Assembly (NCBI GenBank): GCA_020632915.1
Contig: JACKEP010000018.1
Location: 62,001-126,000 of the forward strand
From: Alphaproteobacteria bacterium
GTDB lineage: Bacteria > Myxococcota_A > UBA796 > GCA-2862545
Length of the DNA: 64,000 nucleotides
Direction of reading: 5' to 3'
Shown here one piece after another: positions 1 through 8,087 of the stretch. The position numbers were made by a program, and so were the translations under genes. The notes under the pieces are model-generated. The model was not told the origin of the DNA. It searched no databases and saw only the letters and a list, made by a program, of their open reading frames with translations. How positions within the stretch are numbered: position 1 is the stretch's first letter; every line of letters starts with the position of its first letter.

Positions 1-864
1 TGGACGGCGACGGGTTCAGCACCTGCGGCGGCGACTGCGACGACGCCGATCCGTCCGCCACGCCCGCCGACCTGGACGGCGACGGGTTCAGCACCTGCGA
101 CGGGGACTGCGACGACGCCGACGCCGCGCGCACCCCGGCGGACGGCGACGGCGACGGGTTCAGCACCTGCGCGGGTGACTGTGACGACGCGTCCGCCGCC
201 CTGTCCCCGGTCGACGGCGACGGCGACGGGTTCAGCACGTGCGCGGGCGACTGCGACGACGGCGACCCGTCCGCCTCACCGGTGGACGCCGACGGCGACG
301 GGTTCAGCACGTGCGCGGGCGACTGCGACGACGGCGACGCCGCGCGCAACCCTGCCGACTTCGACGCCGACGGGTTCAGCACCTGCGACGGGGACTGCGA
401 CGACGCCGACCCCGCCGCCTCGCTGGCCGATGGCGACGGCGACGGCTTCAGCGTGTGCGACGGGGACTGCGACGACACCGACGCCGCCCTGGGCCCCGCC
501 GACGCGGACGGCGACGGGTTCAGCACCTGCGACGACGACTGCGACGACACCGATCCGACGCGCACGCCCGCCGACGCGGACGGCGACGGCACGTCCTCGT
601 GCGCCGGGGACTGCGACGACGCCGACGCCGCGCTCACCGTCGACGACGCGGACGGCGACGGCTTCAGCAGCTGCGCCGGGGACTGCGACGACACCGATCC
701 TTCGCTCACGCCCGCCGACGCGGACGGCGACGGCTTCAGCACCTGCGCCGGCGATTGTGACGACACCGACCCGGCGCTCAGCCCCGCCGACGCGGACGGC
801 GACGGCTACAGCACCTGCGCCGGCGACTGCGACGACGCCTCGGCGTCGGTCTCGCCGGGCGCCG
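1..864 (+). repeat. 72-bp tandem coding repeats (about 12 copies)
   Basis: In-frame direct repeats of 72 bp, each encoding 24 residues with a DGDGFSTC core and a GDCDD core. Copies differ mainly in the residues after DCDD. The array starts outside the window. Near-identity at DNA level (gacggcgacgggttcagcac recurs) suggests copy number can change by recombination. Confidence 0.9.
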
Positions 865-1799
865 AGGAGGTCTACAACGGCGTCGACGACGACTGCGACG
901 GCGTCGCCGACGAGGGCCTGCGCTGCCTGCGCTTCGAGGCGGACGACGGGTCCGTCGAGGATCTGACGGCCACCATCGGTGAGGCCCTCCCGGCGACGGC
1001 GTGGTCGCCCGCCACGGACGGCGCCCTGGTGGCGTGCCCCGGCACCTACGCGATCACCGTCAACGTCCCCGCCGGCCGCGCGCTCGACGTCCTCGGTACT
1101 GGCCCGGACGCCACGTCGTTCGTCGCCGACGGCACCACCGTGCCGGTCATCGCCTACCGCGCCGCCACGGGCGGGGTGGTCAGCGGCGTGAGCCTGATGG
1201 GCGGCGGCTATGGGCTGTGGGCCGAGAACCTCCCCGCCAACGGCGTGCTCGAGCTCCACGACGTCGCGATCGCCGACGCCGCCGGCGCGGGCGTGCGGCT
1301 GTACCAGGTCGGGGCGCTCGCCGGCGGCGTGGTGCTCACCGACGTCGACATCAGCGGCGCCGGCGCCGTGCCGGGTGTGGCGCCGGCCAGCGGCATGGTG
1401 GTCGAGCGCGTCTCCACGCCCGTGGCGATCACCGACAGCAGCTTCGTCGGCAACACCGCCGCCCGGGGCGGCGCGCTGCTGATCACCGGCGCGCCGCTGG
1501 CCACCGTCACCTGCACCCGCTGCAGCTTCGTCGGCAACGTCGCGACCCAGTGGGGCGGCCTGGCCTACCTCAACGCCGGCGCCCTGGTGCTCGACGACAG
1601 CGTGGTCTCCGGCCACACCACCGGGCTGTACGGTGCGGTGGTCCTCAACGGCGCGCCGTCGACCGTGACCTCGGTCGGTACGGCGTGGACGGGCAACGCC
1701 GCGTTCGACGTCGGCAGCCTGTTCGGCGGCTTCGGCTACGTGGCCGGCGCGGTCACCGACTTCGGCTGCACCCTGTCGGGGTGTACCCCCACCCCGTGA
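1..1799 (+). CDS. Asp/Cys-repeat (MopE-like) surface protein, 5' end outside window
   Basis: The reading frame is open from base 3 of the window, so the start and any signal peptide lie to the left. The first ~290 residues are about twelve tandem 24-residue repeats of the type DADGDGFSTCAGDCDDTDP, which combine calcium-binding DxDxDG loops with a paired-Cys DCDD motif. They end in a MopE-type motif (GVDDDCDGVADEG, about 876-918). The remaining ~290 residues are Gly/Val/Asn-rich with repeated short turns (for example SSFVGNTAARGGALL and CSFVGNVATQWGG), as in parallel beta-helix or polymorphic outer-membrane repeats. Families of this build are secreted or surface-bound metal-binding proteins. 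I infer a calcium-loaded extracellular stalk carrying a beta-helix head. There is no C-terminal membrane anchor. A strong hairpin follows the stop codon. Confidence 0.85.
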   Translation, partial: DGDGFSTCGGDCDDADPSATPADLDGDGFSTCDGDCDDADAARTPADGDGDGFSTCAGDCDDASAALSPVDGDGDGFSTCAGDCDDGDPSASPVDADGDGFSTCAGDCDDGDAARNPADFDADGFSTCDGDCDDADPAASLADGDGDGFSVCDGDCDDTDAALGPADADGDGFSTCDDDCDDTDPTRTPADADGDGTSSCAGDCDDADAALTVDDADGDGFSSCAGDCDDTDPSLTPADADGDGFSTCAGDCDDTDPALSPADADGDGYSTCAGDCDDASASVSPGAEEVYNGVDDDCDGVADEGLRCLRFEADDGSVEDLTATIGEALPATAWSPATDGALVACPGTYAITVNVPAGRALDVLGTGPDATSFVADGTTVPVIAYRAATGGVVSGVSLMGGGYGLWAENLPANGVLELHDVAIADAAGAGVRLYQVGALAGGVVLTDVDISGAGAVPGVAPASGMVVERVSTPVAITDSSFVGNTAARGGALLITGAPLATVTCTRCSFVGNVATQWGGLAYLNAGALVLDDSVVSGHTTGLYGAVVLNGAPSTVTSVGTAWTGNAAFDVGSLFGGFGYVAGAVTDFGCTLSGCTPTP

Positions 1800-1819
1800 G
1801 CCGAACCCGCGGTCGCCGA

Positions 1820-1853
1820 GCGCGGCAGGGTCGCCCCCCAGGCCCTGCCGCGC
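1820..1853 (+). terminator. Stem-loop after the repeat protein
   Basis: An 11-bp perfect stem (GCGCGGCAGGG at 1820-1830 pairs with CCCTGCCGCGC at 1843-1853) with a 12-nt loop, 20 nt after the stop at 1799. There is only a weak T-rich stretch after it, so it is terminator-like rather than a textbook rho-independent terminator. Confidence 0.55.
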
Positions 1854-1908
1854 ACTGCGTTCTCGGCAGGGGTGCGCTACGTTCGACGGGTGCATCGCGG
1901 AGCGGAAG

Positions 1909-4089
1909 ATGCGACGTCCGTGGCCCGTCCTCGTCCTCCTGGCGGCGTGTGCGCCGGACGGCAGCAGCGACGATGAACCGAGTGTGTCGACTGTGCAGGT
2001 CTGTCCAGCGCTTCCTGCGGGCGTCGCCGCCGCGGAGGTGATCGACCCGTTCGGCGCGGCGCCGATCGACGCCGGGTGCGCCGACGTCACGGTCACCGCC
2101 GACGGACCGATCCTGACGGTGGCGACCACGGCGTCGGGCACGCCGCTGGCGATGGGCTGGGTCGACGCGGACCACACCGAGCTGTCCTCGCGCACCACGG
2201 CCATGGTCCTGCTGACCTTCGCCACCGGCGGCGTGCTGTTGCCCGACGCACCCCGCGCCACGTTCCGCACGCTGCTCGCCGCCGACGCCACGGTCGACGA
2301 CGTCGCCGCGGCCCTCGACGCGGCGCTCACCGACGACGTGGAGGCCTTCGGCGGCACGACGTCCGGTGCGGCGGCGGTCGCCACCGCGGTGCAGACCGCG
2401 GCCACCGCGCTCGCCACGTTCGACAAGCGCACGCTGACGGCGGGGCCCGCGTACGCCACGCTCGCCACCCCGTCGGGGGCGCAGAGCGGTGTGTCCGTCG
2501 ACACGACGGCCGGCGTGAACGAGGTGGCGCTGGTCAACAGCTTCCGCCGACGCGCCTTCGCCTACATCGATCGCGTGTCGGTGTTCGACGCCAACGGCGC
2601 GCAGACCCCGAGCCCCGCCGCGATCGCCCGGTTCACCGTGGAGCCGGTGCAGGGCACCGAGGGCACGCTCGGCACGATCTCGCAGATCCTGGCGGGCACG
2701 CAGGAGCCGGGCGGCTTCGAGAACAGCCAGAACATCGCGTACGTGCCGCGCTCGTCGGCGCCGGTCACGCTGGTCAACGTCGAGGGCGCGAAGAAGACCC
2801 GCTACCGCATCGCCGTGGTCGGACCGGGCACCTCGGCCGGCGCCTACGACGAGCTGTCGACCGAGGAGCGCGACAAGCAGCTCGACGTGTCGCTGGAGTT
2901 CGTCACCGTCGAGATGGTGCTGCCGATCGTGCTCGACCTGCTGCTGCCGCAGGAGGGGCTCGACCGGTGGACCCAGTCGCCCGGCTTCGCCAACGCCGTG
3001 GCCGACATCGTCCGCATCCTCAAGGACACCACGCCGGCCATCGTCGCCCAGGTGCAGGCCGAGGACTACGGCGGCGCCCTGCGTGGCATCGCCCAGGAGC
3101 TCACCGGCACGGGCACGTTCCGCACCCTGGTGCTGGAGGCGATCGTGGAGTCGCTCTACGACTTCCGCACTGCCGAGGGCATCGAGGGCTACGGCAAGGC
3201 GTCCGCCGTCGCCGGGGGCTTCCTGCGGGTCACCACGGCGGTCGACGGCCTGCTCACGGCCTTCGACAGCAGCGCCATCGGCGCGTCGCTGGCCAACGCC
3301 CACCAGGCCGACACCTGGACGGTCGACGTGATCGCCTCGCCCGTGCGGCTGCTGCCGCCCGAGGCCACCATCGCCGTCGGGCGACGGGTCACCCTGCGGG
3401 CCGTGCTGCAGGACGCCGGCGACGACGCCTACGAGTACCGCTTCCACCTCGAAGGCACGACCGGCACGCTGGCCACCGACACGATGACCGGCGCCGACGT
3501 CGTGTCGAGCCGCTCCTGGGTCACCTACGACGCGGGCGAGGTGACCGAGGCGGGCACGGCGGTGGTGTCGGTCGAGGTGTTCAGCATCGACGGTCAGGAC
3601 CGCACGCCGCTGGGGGACGCCACGGCCGTGGTCACCGTCGAGGAGACCTGCCACGACGAGGGGCTGCCGCCGGTCACCTGGCACCACCTGTCGGTGCCGT
3701 TCACCGACGGCACGGGCACGGCGTGGGTGTCGACCGGCTACTGGTGGCTCGCGGTGCCCGGCTACGAGGACTACCAGTACGTGTTCCACGAGGACACGAT
3801 CCGCGGGCCCACCTACGAGAGCGCCACGACGGTGCCGCTGTACGCGTGGCCGGAGCGCACGGGCGCCAACTCGCTGCGCAACACGTTCGAGCTGTCCGAC
3901 ATCGACGCCGAGTACTACCCGCCGTTCCCGGCGGCGGTGCGGGCGCTGGTGCCCGAATCGCCTGACGTGCGGGTCACGTTCACCGGTCAGGAGCCGCCCG
4001 ACGACCCGAACGGCTACCTCGCGCGCTTCGAGGCGATGAACCCCGACATCGTGCCGATCTGCGGGCCGCCGTACCCCGACGGGTACTGA
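1909..4089 (+). CDS. Large lipoprotein of unknown function (726 aa)
   Basis: The N-terminus MRRPWPVLVLLAACAPDG is a short lipoprotein signal with lipobox LAAC (Cys ~14), preceded by a GGAGCGGAAG ribosome site, which fixes the ATG at 1909. The rest has no family I recognise. The first ~200 residues are Ala/Thr-rich and probably beta, the middle (about 310-470) looks alpha-helical, and residues ~480-580 have an Ig-like beta pattern (PEATIAVGRRVTLRAVL... then VTVEETC). Only a few Cys are present late in the chain. It is probably an outer-membrane or periplasmic lipoprotein. It ends 3 nt before a convergent gene. I assign no function. Confidence 0.8.
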   Translation: MRRPWPVLVLLAACAPDGSSDDEPSVSTVQVCPALPAGVAAAEVIDPFGAAPIDAGCADVTVTADGPILTVATTASGTPLAMGWVDADHTELSSRTTAMVLLTFATGGVLLPDAPRATFRTLLAADATVDDVAAALDAALTDDVEAFGGTTSGAAAVATAVQTAATALATFDKRTLTAGPAYATLATPSGAQSGVSVDTTAGVNEVALVNSFRRRAFAYIDRVSVFDANGAQTPSPAAIARFTVEPVQGTEGTLGTISQILAGTQEPGGFENSQNIAYVPRSSAPVTLVNVEGAKKTRYRIAVVGPGTSAGAYDELSTEERDKQLDVSLEFVTVEMVLPIVLDLLLPQEGLDRWTQSPGFANAVADIVRILKDTTPAIVAQVQAEDYGGALRGIAQELTGTGTFRTLVLEAIVESLYDFRTAEGIEGYGKASAVAGGFLRVTTAVDGLLTAFDSSAIGASLANAHQADTWTVDVIASPVRLLPPEATIAVGRRVTLRAVLQDAGDDAYEYRFHLEGTTGTLATDTMTGADVVSSRSWVTYDAGEVTEAGTAVVSVEVFSIDGQDRTPLGDATAVVTVEETCHDEGLPPVTWHHLSVPFTDGTGTAWVSTGYWWLAVPGYEDYQYVFHEDTIRGPTYESATTVPLYAWPERTGANSLRNTFELSDIDAEYYPPFPAAVRALVPESPDVRVTFTGQEPPDDPNGYLARFEAMNPDIVPICGPPYPDGY

Positions 4090-4092
4090 CGG

Positions 4093-5094
4093 TCAGGGGT
4101 AGAACACCGCCACCGTGCCCACCGACCAGCGGGGCGGGGTGTGGCCACCGCCGTCGTAGTCGCACACGCCCAGGCAGCCCGTGCACTCGCCGTCGCCGCG
4201 GCAGGTGTTGACGTAGGCCTCGGGCGACCAGCCGACGTCGACGGCGGTGCCCTCGGTGACCGGGACCTCGAAGGTGTGGGGCGTGACCTTGTCGCCCGGG
4301 CACCAGCCGGCCCGGCTCGGGCGCCAGTTGCCCGCCTGGTTGCTCACCCGGTTGTCGCCGCAGTCGTCGCGCCACACCCGCCAGCGGTCCTCGGCGTCAC
4401 CCACGGTGAGCGTGTGCTTGGTGATGCAGAACTCCGCGCAGTTGTCGAGGCTGCCCTGGCCGTGGCCGGACACCATCGCGCGCAGCGCCATCGTGGTGGC
4501 CCCCTCGGGCGGCGTGACCGCGACCGGCGGCGCCTGTTCCTCGGGTGGGTGGGCCGGATCGCCGTAGTCGACCCACTGGTTGAGCACCGGGACCACGGCG
4601 AGCGGGACGCGATCGGGGGTGCCGCCGGTGTAGTGCAGCGTCAGGCTCACGTTCCAGCCCTGGCCGCCGCCCACCCACGTGTCGATCGACGACCGGAACG
4701 TCGTGGGCCCGGCCAGCAGCGGCGCGAGCTCGGTGACGTCGTTCTTCCAGGTGCCGCCGACGCCGTACGGCGTCATCACCCGCGCGATCTCCACCGCGAC
4801 GGCGTCGTCGCCTTCGCCGACCAGCACCTCGACGTTGCCCCAGCGGTCCCACGGGTCGCAGCCGCCGGACGGGCAGTCGAGCGTGTACTCGAGCACGATC
4901 TTCGACCACTGGGCGGCGTCGGGCAGGGTGGCGTCGAGCTCGACGGTGCGGGTGTTGTCGTCGCCGTTGAACGCCTGGAGGACCTGGTCGGCGACCACCA
5001 CGTCGGTGTCGACGCCGACCGGCAGGTCGAGGGCGGCGGGGCCGGACGCGCACGCGGCGGCGACGGCGGTGAGGAGCAGCGGGGCGAGGCGCAC
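4093..5094 (-). CDS. PNGase F-like peptide-N-glycosidase lipoprotein
   Basis: Start chosen at GTG 5094, giving MRLAPLLLTAVAAACASG, a lipoprotein signal with a GGAG site upstream; the longer frame lacks a signal. The 333-aa product resembles the two jelly-roll domains of peptide:N-glycosidase F. Seen are CDPWDRWGNVEV, then EIARVMTPYGVGGTWKNDV, ELAPLLAG, IDTWVGGGQGWNVSLTLHY, and a second half with paired Cys and a W/Y-rich core. The family cleaves N-glycans from Asn of glycoproteins, and the length is close to the 354-aa PNGase F precursor. I cannot confirm the catalytic Asp/Glu positions by alignment, so activity is inferred. It is the last of three leftward genes (5815-6435, 5166-5747, this one) separated by ~70 nt and may share their transcript. 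Confidence 0.6.
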   Translation of the reverse strand: MRLAPLLLTAVAAACASGPAALDLPVGVDTDVVVADQVLQAFNGDDNTRTVELDATLPDAAQWSKIVLEYTLDCPSGGCDPWDRWGNVEVLVGEGDDAVAVEIARVMTPYGVGGTWKNDVTELAPLLAGPTTFRSSIDTWVGGGQGWNVSLTLHYTGGTPDRVPLAVVPVLNQWVDYGDPAHPPEEQAPPVAVTPPEGATTMALRAMVSGHGQGSLDNCAEFCITKHTLTVGDAEDRWRVWRDDCGDNRVSNQAGNWRPSRAGWCPGDKVTPHTFEVPVTEGTAVDVGWSPEAYVNTCRGDGECTGCLGVCDYDGGGHTPPRWSVGTVAVFYP

Positions 5095-5165
5095 GGAGGT
5101 CTCCAAGGCGTCCCGACATCGTACCGCACGAGGGGCAGGGCGGCCGATCCCCGACGTGCGCGCGG

Positions 5166-5747
5166 TCAGCCCTGGAGCCAGGCCGGGCCGTCGCCGCGCG
5201 CCTTCTGGGCGGCCAGCAGGTAGCCCAGCGGCATCAGGCCCAGACCGAGCAGGCAGAACACCGCCGAAAGCCCCACGCCCATCCACGCGTTCGTGGCGCC
5301 GCAGTAGGTGCACAGGGCCAGCGGGTCCGCCGTGATGGCGACACCGGCGTCGACCAGACCGGTGCGCATCGCCGGGCGCATCGGGTTGAGCGTGCCGGCC
5401 AGCGGCTGACCGACGATGCGCTCGCACGACGTGGCGCCGGAGAAGTAGGCGACGGCGTCCACGGTGCCGTCGTCGGCGTGCAGCGGCAGGAAGGTGGTGC
5501 CGCCCTGGGAGAACAGCCCCGCGCACGCCTCGGCCGTGACGGCGGGCAGCGCGACGTAGGCCTCCCCGGACCGACCGGCGGTCAGCGCGGTCTCGACGTC
5601 CATGGGCGTGGGACCGTCGGCGTAGGCGCGGGTGCCGAGCCAGCTGGTCCAGCCGAGCCAGGCGAAGAGGACGACGATGACGAGGCCACTGACGACGCCG
5701 AGGATCGGCGTGGCGGCGAGCTGGGCGACGAGACGACGGGTGTTCAA
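5166..5747 (-). CDS. Two-helix membrane protein, unknown
   Basis: The 193-aa product has a hydrophobic helix near residues 12-38 (ATPILGVVSGLVIVVLFAW) and another near 155-178 (VGLSAVFCLLGLGLMPLGYL). The ~115-residue segment between them holds four Cys, including CTYCGA, and is probably outside the cytoplasm. No family recognised. It lies between two lipoprotein genes on the same strand with ~70-nt spacers, so it probably belongs to the same envelope-related transcript. Confidence 0.65.
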   Translation of the reverse strand: MNTRRLVAQLAATPILGVVSGLVIVVLFAWLGWTSWLGTRAYADGPTPMDVETALTAGRSGEAYVALPAVTAEACAGLFSQGGTTFLPLHADDGTVDAVAYFSGATSCERIVGQPLAGTLNPMRPAMRTGLVDAGVAITADPLALCTYCGATNAWMGVGLSAVFCLLGLGLMPLGYLLAAQKARGDGPAWLQG

Positions 5748-5814
5748 CGGTTCCCCCCGGGTTGGGGGGAGGATAGAGCAGGCCGCCCGGTCCGGGAACC
5801 CCAGTTCCCGGCCT

Positions 5815-6435
5815 TCAGGGGGCCGCCGTCCACGTGGCGACCGTGGCGTCGTCCTCGCCGCTCCCGCCGGACCAGACCACGCGCCCCGTCCAGCTGCCGT
5901 CGTCGCTGCGCGCCGACACGGTGAGCCCGTCCGCGCCCTGCGGCGGGGTGACGTCAGGGAGCAGCCGCTGGCCCTCGGCGCGGGACAGCGTCGTCGACGC
6001 CGTCACGAGCTGCGTCGTGTCGGGGGGGGCCGCGCCGTAGGCGTCCCAGGTGATGTCGACGTCGACGGTGAGCGTGAGCAGGTCGCTCGTGACGGTGAGC
6101 GAGCCGGTGCGAACCACCACGTCGGCACAGCCGTTCGTGGTGTCACCGACGTCTGGGATCCGGTCGACGAGGATCGCGTCGCCCGAGACCGACACCGTCT
6201 GGGTCACCTCGGCGTCGCTGCCGTCGCGCGACAGCGTGCCGGTGGCTGGCGTCGAAGCGTCGAGGCGATCGAAGGCCTCCTGGATCGTGATCGCCCAGCC
6301 GTCGGGCACCGCGCTCGCGTCGTCGACGGGCGCGCGGCCGCGCTCGTCGGTGCAGCCGGAGCCGCCGACCTGGATGCCGCAGCCGCCGAGCGCGAGGAGT
6401 GCGGCCAGCGCGATGCCGGGATGGTTCGGGTTCAT
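5815..6435 (-). CDS. Small lipoprotein, unknown (206 aa)
   Basis: The ATG at 6435 sits behind an almost perfect ribosome site (AAGGAGGTCGA-ATG), which decides the start against a longer frame. The N-terminus MNPNHPGIALAALLALGGCG is a lipoprotein signal with lipobox LGGC (Cys ~19). The rest is a Ser/Thr/Val-rich, probably beta, domain with two further Cys, and no recognised family. It is the first gene of the leftward cluster and is divergent from the DUF4423 regulator at 6555, with a 119-bp shared upstream region carrying GCAGAACTG repeats. Confidence 0.75.
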   Translation of the reverse strand: MNPNHPGIALAALLALGGCGIQVGGSGCTDERGRAPVDDASAVPDGWAITIQEAFDRLDASTPATGTLSRDGSDAEVTQTVSVSGDAILVDRIPDVGDTTNGCADVVVRTGSLTVTSDLLTLTVDVDITWDAYGAAPPDTTQLVTASTTLSRAEGQRLLPDVTPPQGADGLTVSARSDDGSWTGRVVWSGGSGEDDATVATWTAAP

Positions 6436-6491
6436 TCGACCTCCTTCGTGTCCCCACCTGTCGTCTAGCGGATGGCACCCCGACGTCCATC

Positions 6492-6542
6492 GCAGAACTG
6501 ACCAAATCGGCTGCCAGGGATGCATCCATGTGGGCAGAACTG
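6492..6542. promoter_or_regulatory. Direct repeat GCAGAACTG x2 in divergent promoter region
   Basis: GCAGAACTG occurs at 6492-6500 and again at 6534-6542, start to start 42 bp (about four helical turns), inside the 119-bp space between the lipoprotein at 6435 and the regulator at 6555. The placement fits a binding site for the adjacent regulator. This is inference from position and spacing only. Confidence 0.35.
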
Positions 6543-6554
6543 GTAGGGTGCGGC

Positions 6555-7493
6555 ATGGACCTCGCCGCCCGCCAGCTCCTCCGCGCCCTGCGCGGCGACC
6601 GAAGTCAGCTCGCGTTCTCCCGACGCCTGGGCTTTCGATCCGCGGTCGCGGCCGACTGGGAGGCGGGTCGACGCAGTCCCACCGCAGATCAGGTGCTGCA
6701 CGCCGCCAGTCGGGTCGGTGTCGACGTGCCGGCGGCGATCGCGGCGTTCCATCCTGCCGCGGCGGACGCCTGGGCGCCGGGGCCGGACGGCCTCGCCGCG
6801 TGGTTGCGCCGACTCCAGGGCGACACCTCGGTCACCGAGATCGCGGCGCGCACGGCGCTCACACGCCACCAGGTCGGGCGTGCCCTGGCGGGCACCACCC
6901 ACCCACGCCTGCCCGCGTTCCTGGAGATCCTCGACGCGCTCACGGGGCGGGCGCCGGACCTGGTGGCAGGGCTCGTCGACATCGACGCCGTCCCGGCGCT
7001 GGCCCCGCGTCACCACGCGATGCAGCGCGCAGCGCGTCTGGCGTGGGACACCCCGTGGGCGATGGCGGTGCTGATGCAGCTCCAGGTCGGCGTGCCGGTG
7101 GTGGGTGCCGCGGCCCACGTCGCGGCGGCCCTGGGCATCCCCGAGGCGCTGGCCGCCACGTGTCTGCGGGAGCTCCAGGCCGCACGGCTCGCGGCACCCT
7201 CGGGCACCCGGTGGGCCGTGCTCGCCACACCGACGGTCCAGACGCCGGATGCCGCCACCCACGCCGCCTGGGTGCGCGCGTGGGCCGACGTCGCCGCATC
7301 GCGTCGGGAGGCGCCCGACAGCACGGTGAACCTCAACGTGTTCTCCGTGGGCGCGCGCGACCTGGAGCGCATCCGCGAGGTCCAACGGCGCGCGTTCCGC
7401 GAGGTGCAGGGGATCGTGGCGGAGTCGGAGCCGGTGGACGTGGTGGCGATGGTGCTGTGGCAGGTCAGCGCGCTCGGGCCGGGCGGCGGATGA
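6555..7493 (+). CDS. DUF4423 / TIGR02147-type DNA-binding regulator
   Basis: The 312-aa product starts with a helix-turn-helix of XRE type (LRALRGDRSQLAFSRRLGF, residues ~8-50, with WEAGRRSPTADQ as the recognition part). A second helix-turn-helix-like stretch follows (~90-115, EIAARTALTRHQVGRAL). The C-terminal ~100 residues fit DUF4423 (AWVRAWADVAAS... VNLNVFSVGARDLERIREV). This family is common in Myxococcota, Bdellovibrionota and Fibrobacteres. No Shine-Dalgarno precedes the ATG at 6555, but TAGGGT lies 6 nt upstream, so the message could be leaderless. It is divergent from the 6435-4093 lipoprotein cluster and may control it. Upstream in-frame starts exist but overlap the other gene. Confidence 0.75.
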   Translation: MDLAARQLLRALRGDRSQLAFSRRLGFRSAVAADWEAGRRSPTADQVLHAASRVGVDVPAAIAAFHPAAADAWAPGPDGLAAWLRRLQGDTSVTEIAARTALTRHQVGRALAGTTHPRLPAFLEILDALTGRAPDLVAGLVDIDAVPALAPRHHAMQRAARLAWDTPWAMAVLMQLQVGVPVVGAAAHVAAALGIPEALAATCLRELQAARLAAPSGTRWAVLATPTVQTPDAATHAAWVRAWADVAASRREAPDSTVNLNVFSVGARDLERIREVQRRAFREVQGIVAESEPVDVVAMVLWQVSALGPGGG

Positions 7494-7514
7494 GGTCGAG
7501 GGTCGGCGGAGATG

Positions 7515-7982
7515 TCAGCGAGGTGCGCGGTGTCGCCGCTCCGCCTCGACCCGAAGGTCCTCACACCGCGCCGCCAGCAGCCGTCGCAGGTGGCCCGTCA
7601 TCACCACGCGGTCCACCACCCACCCGAGCGGTCCGAGCGGCGACGCGAAGTCCAGCGTGTCGCGCATGCGCGTGCGACCGTCGACCGTCTCGAAGACGTG
7701 GTCGTGTCGGAACCGCGCGAACGCACCCTGCACCTGCTCGTCGCGGAAGTGGTGGGGACGGTCGAACGCCGTGATCTTCGACGTGAGCCGCTGCCTCACG
7801 CCGAAGTGGACACCCTCGAACGTCACCGTCTCGCCCAGACCGATGAGGCCGTCGGTCCGGCCTGCGACCGCGCGCTCCCCGGTGCCGGCGAGCGTCTCGA
7901 CGTGGAAGCCGATGTCCCGGGCCAGATCGAAGCACGCCGCCTGCGGGGCGTCGATCCAGGTGACGATCTCGAACGTCGCCAT
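7515..7982 (-). CDS. SRPBCC-family protein (polyketide cyclase/START-like fold)
   Basis: The 155-aa product opens with FEIVTWIDAPQAACFDLARDI, the first strand and helix of the SRPBCC fold, and continues with GETVTFEGVHFG, ITAFDRPHHFRDEQVQGAFARFRHDHVFE and a long C-terminal helix. The fold binds hydrophobic ligands; no ligand can be named. The start at 7982 (GGAGCGCCC-ATG) is preferred over an upstream start lacking a ribosome site, because the domain begins at once. It is convergent with the DUF4423 gene (21 nt apart) and downstream of the phosphotransferase gene on the same strand. Confidence 0.8.
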   Translation of the reverse strand: MATFEIVTWIDAPQAACFDLARDIGFHVETLAGTGERAVAGRTDGLIGLGETVTFEGVHFGVRQRLTSKITAFDRPHHFRDEQVQGAFARFRHDHVFETVDGRTRMRDTLDFASPLGPLGWVVDRVVMTGHLRRLLAARCEDLRVEAERRHRAPR

Positions 7983-8087
7983 GGGCGCTCCGGGTCGAAA
8001 CGGTCCGGGGGACGTCCCGGTGGATCTGCCGTAGCCTCGTGGTGCGAGGGTGGACACGCCGCGATCGCAGGCACCCCCGCCGGCGGC

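Noticed and set aside
1..864. Possible CRISPR array
   Set aside because: The 72-bp units are contiguous, in frame and coding, without spacers.
276..2537. Long minus-strand frame opposite the repeat protein and lipoprotein
   Set aside because: Antisense to two well-supported genes; composition is Arg/Ala/Val-rich with no domain, as expected for frames opposite GC-rich coding DNA.
1753..3789. 678-codon minus-strand frame over the lipoprotein gene
   Set aside because: Shadow of the gene at 1909-4089; that gene has a lipobox and ribosome site, this has neither.
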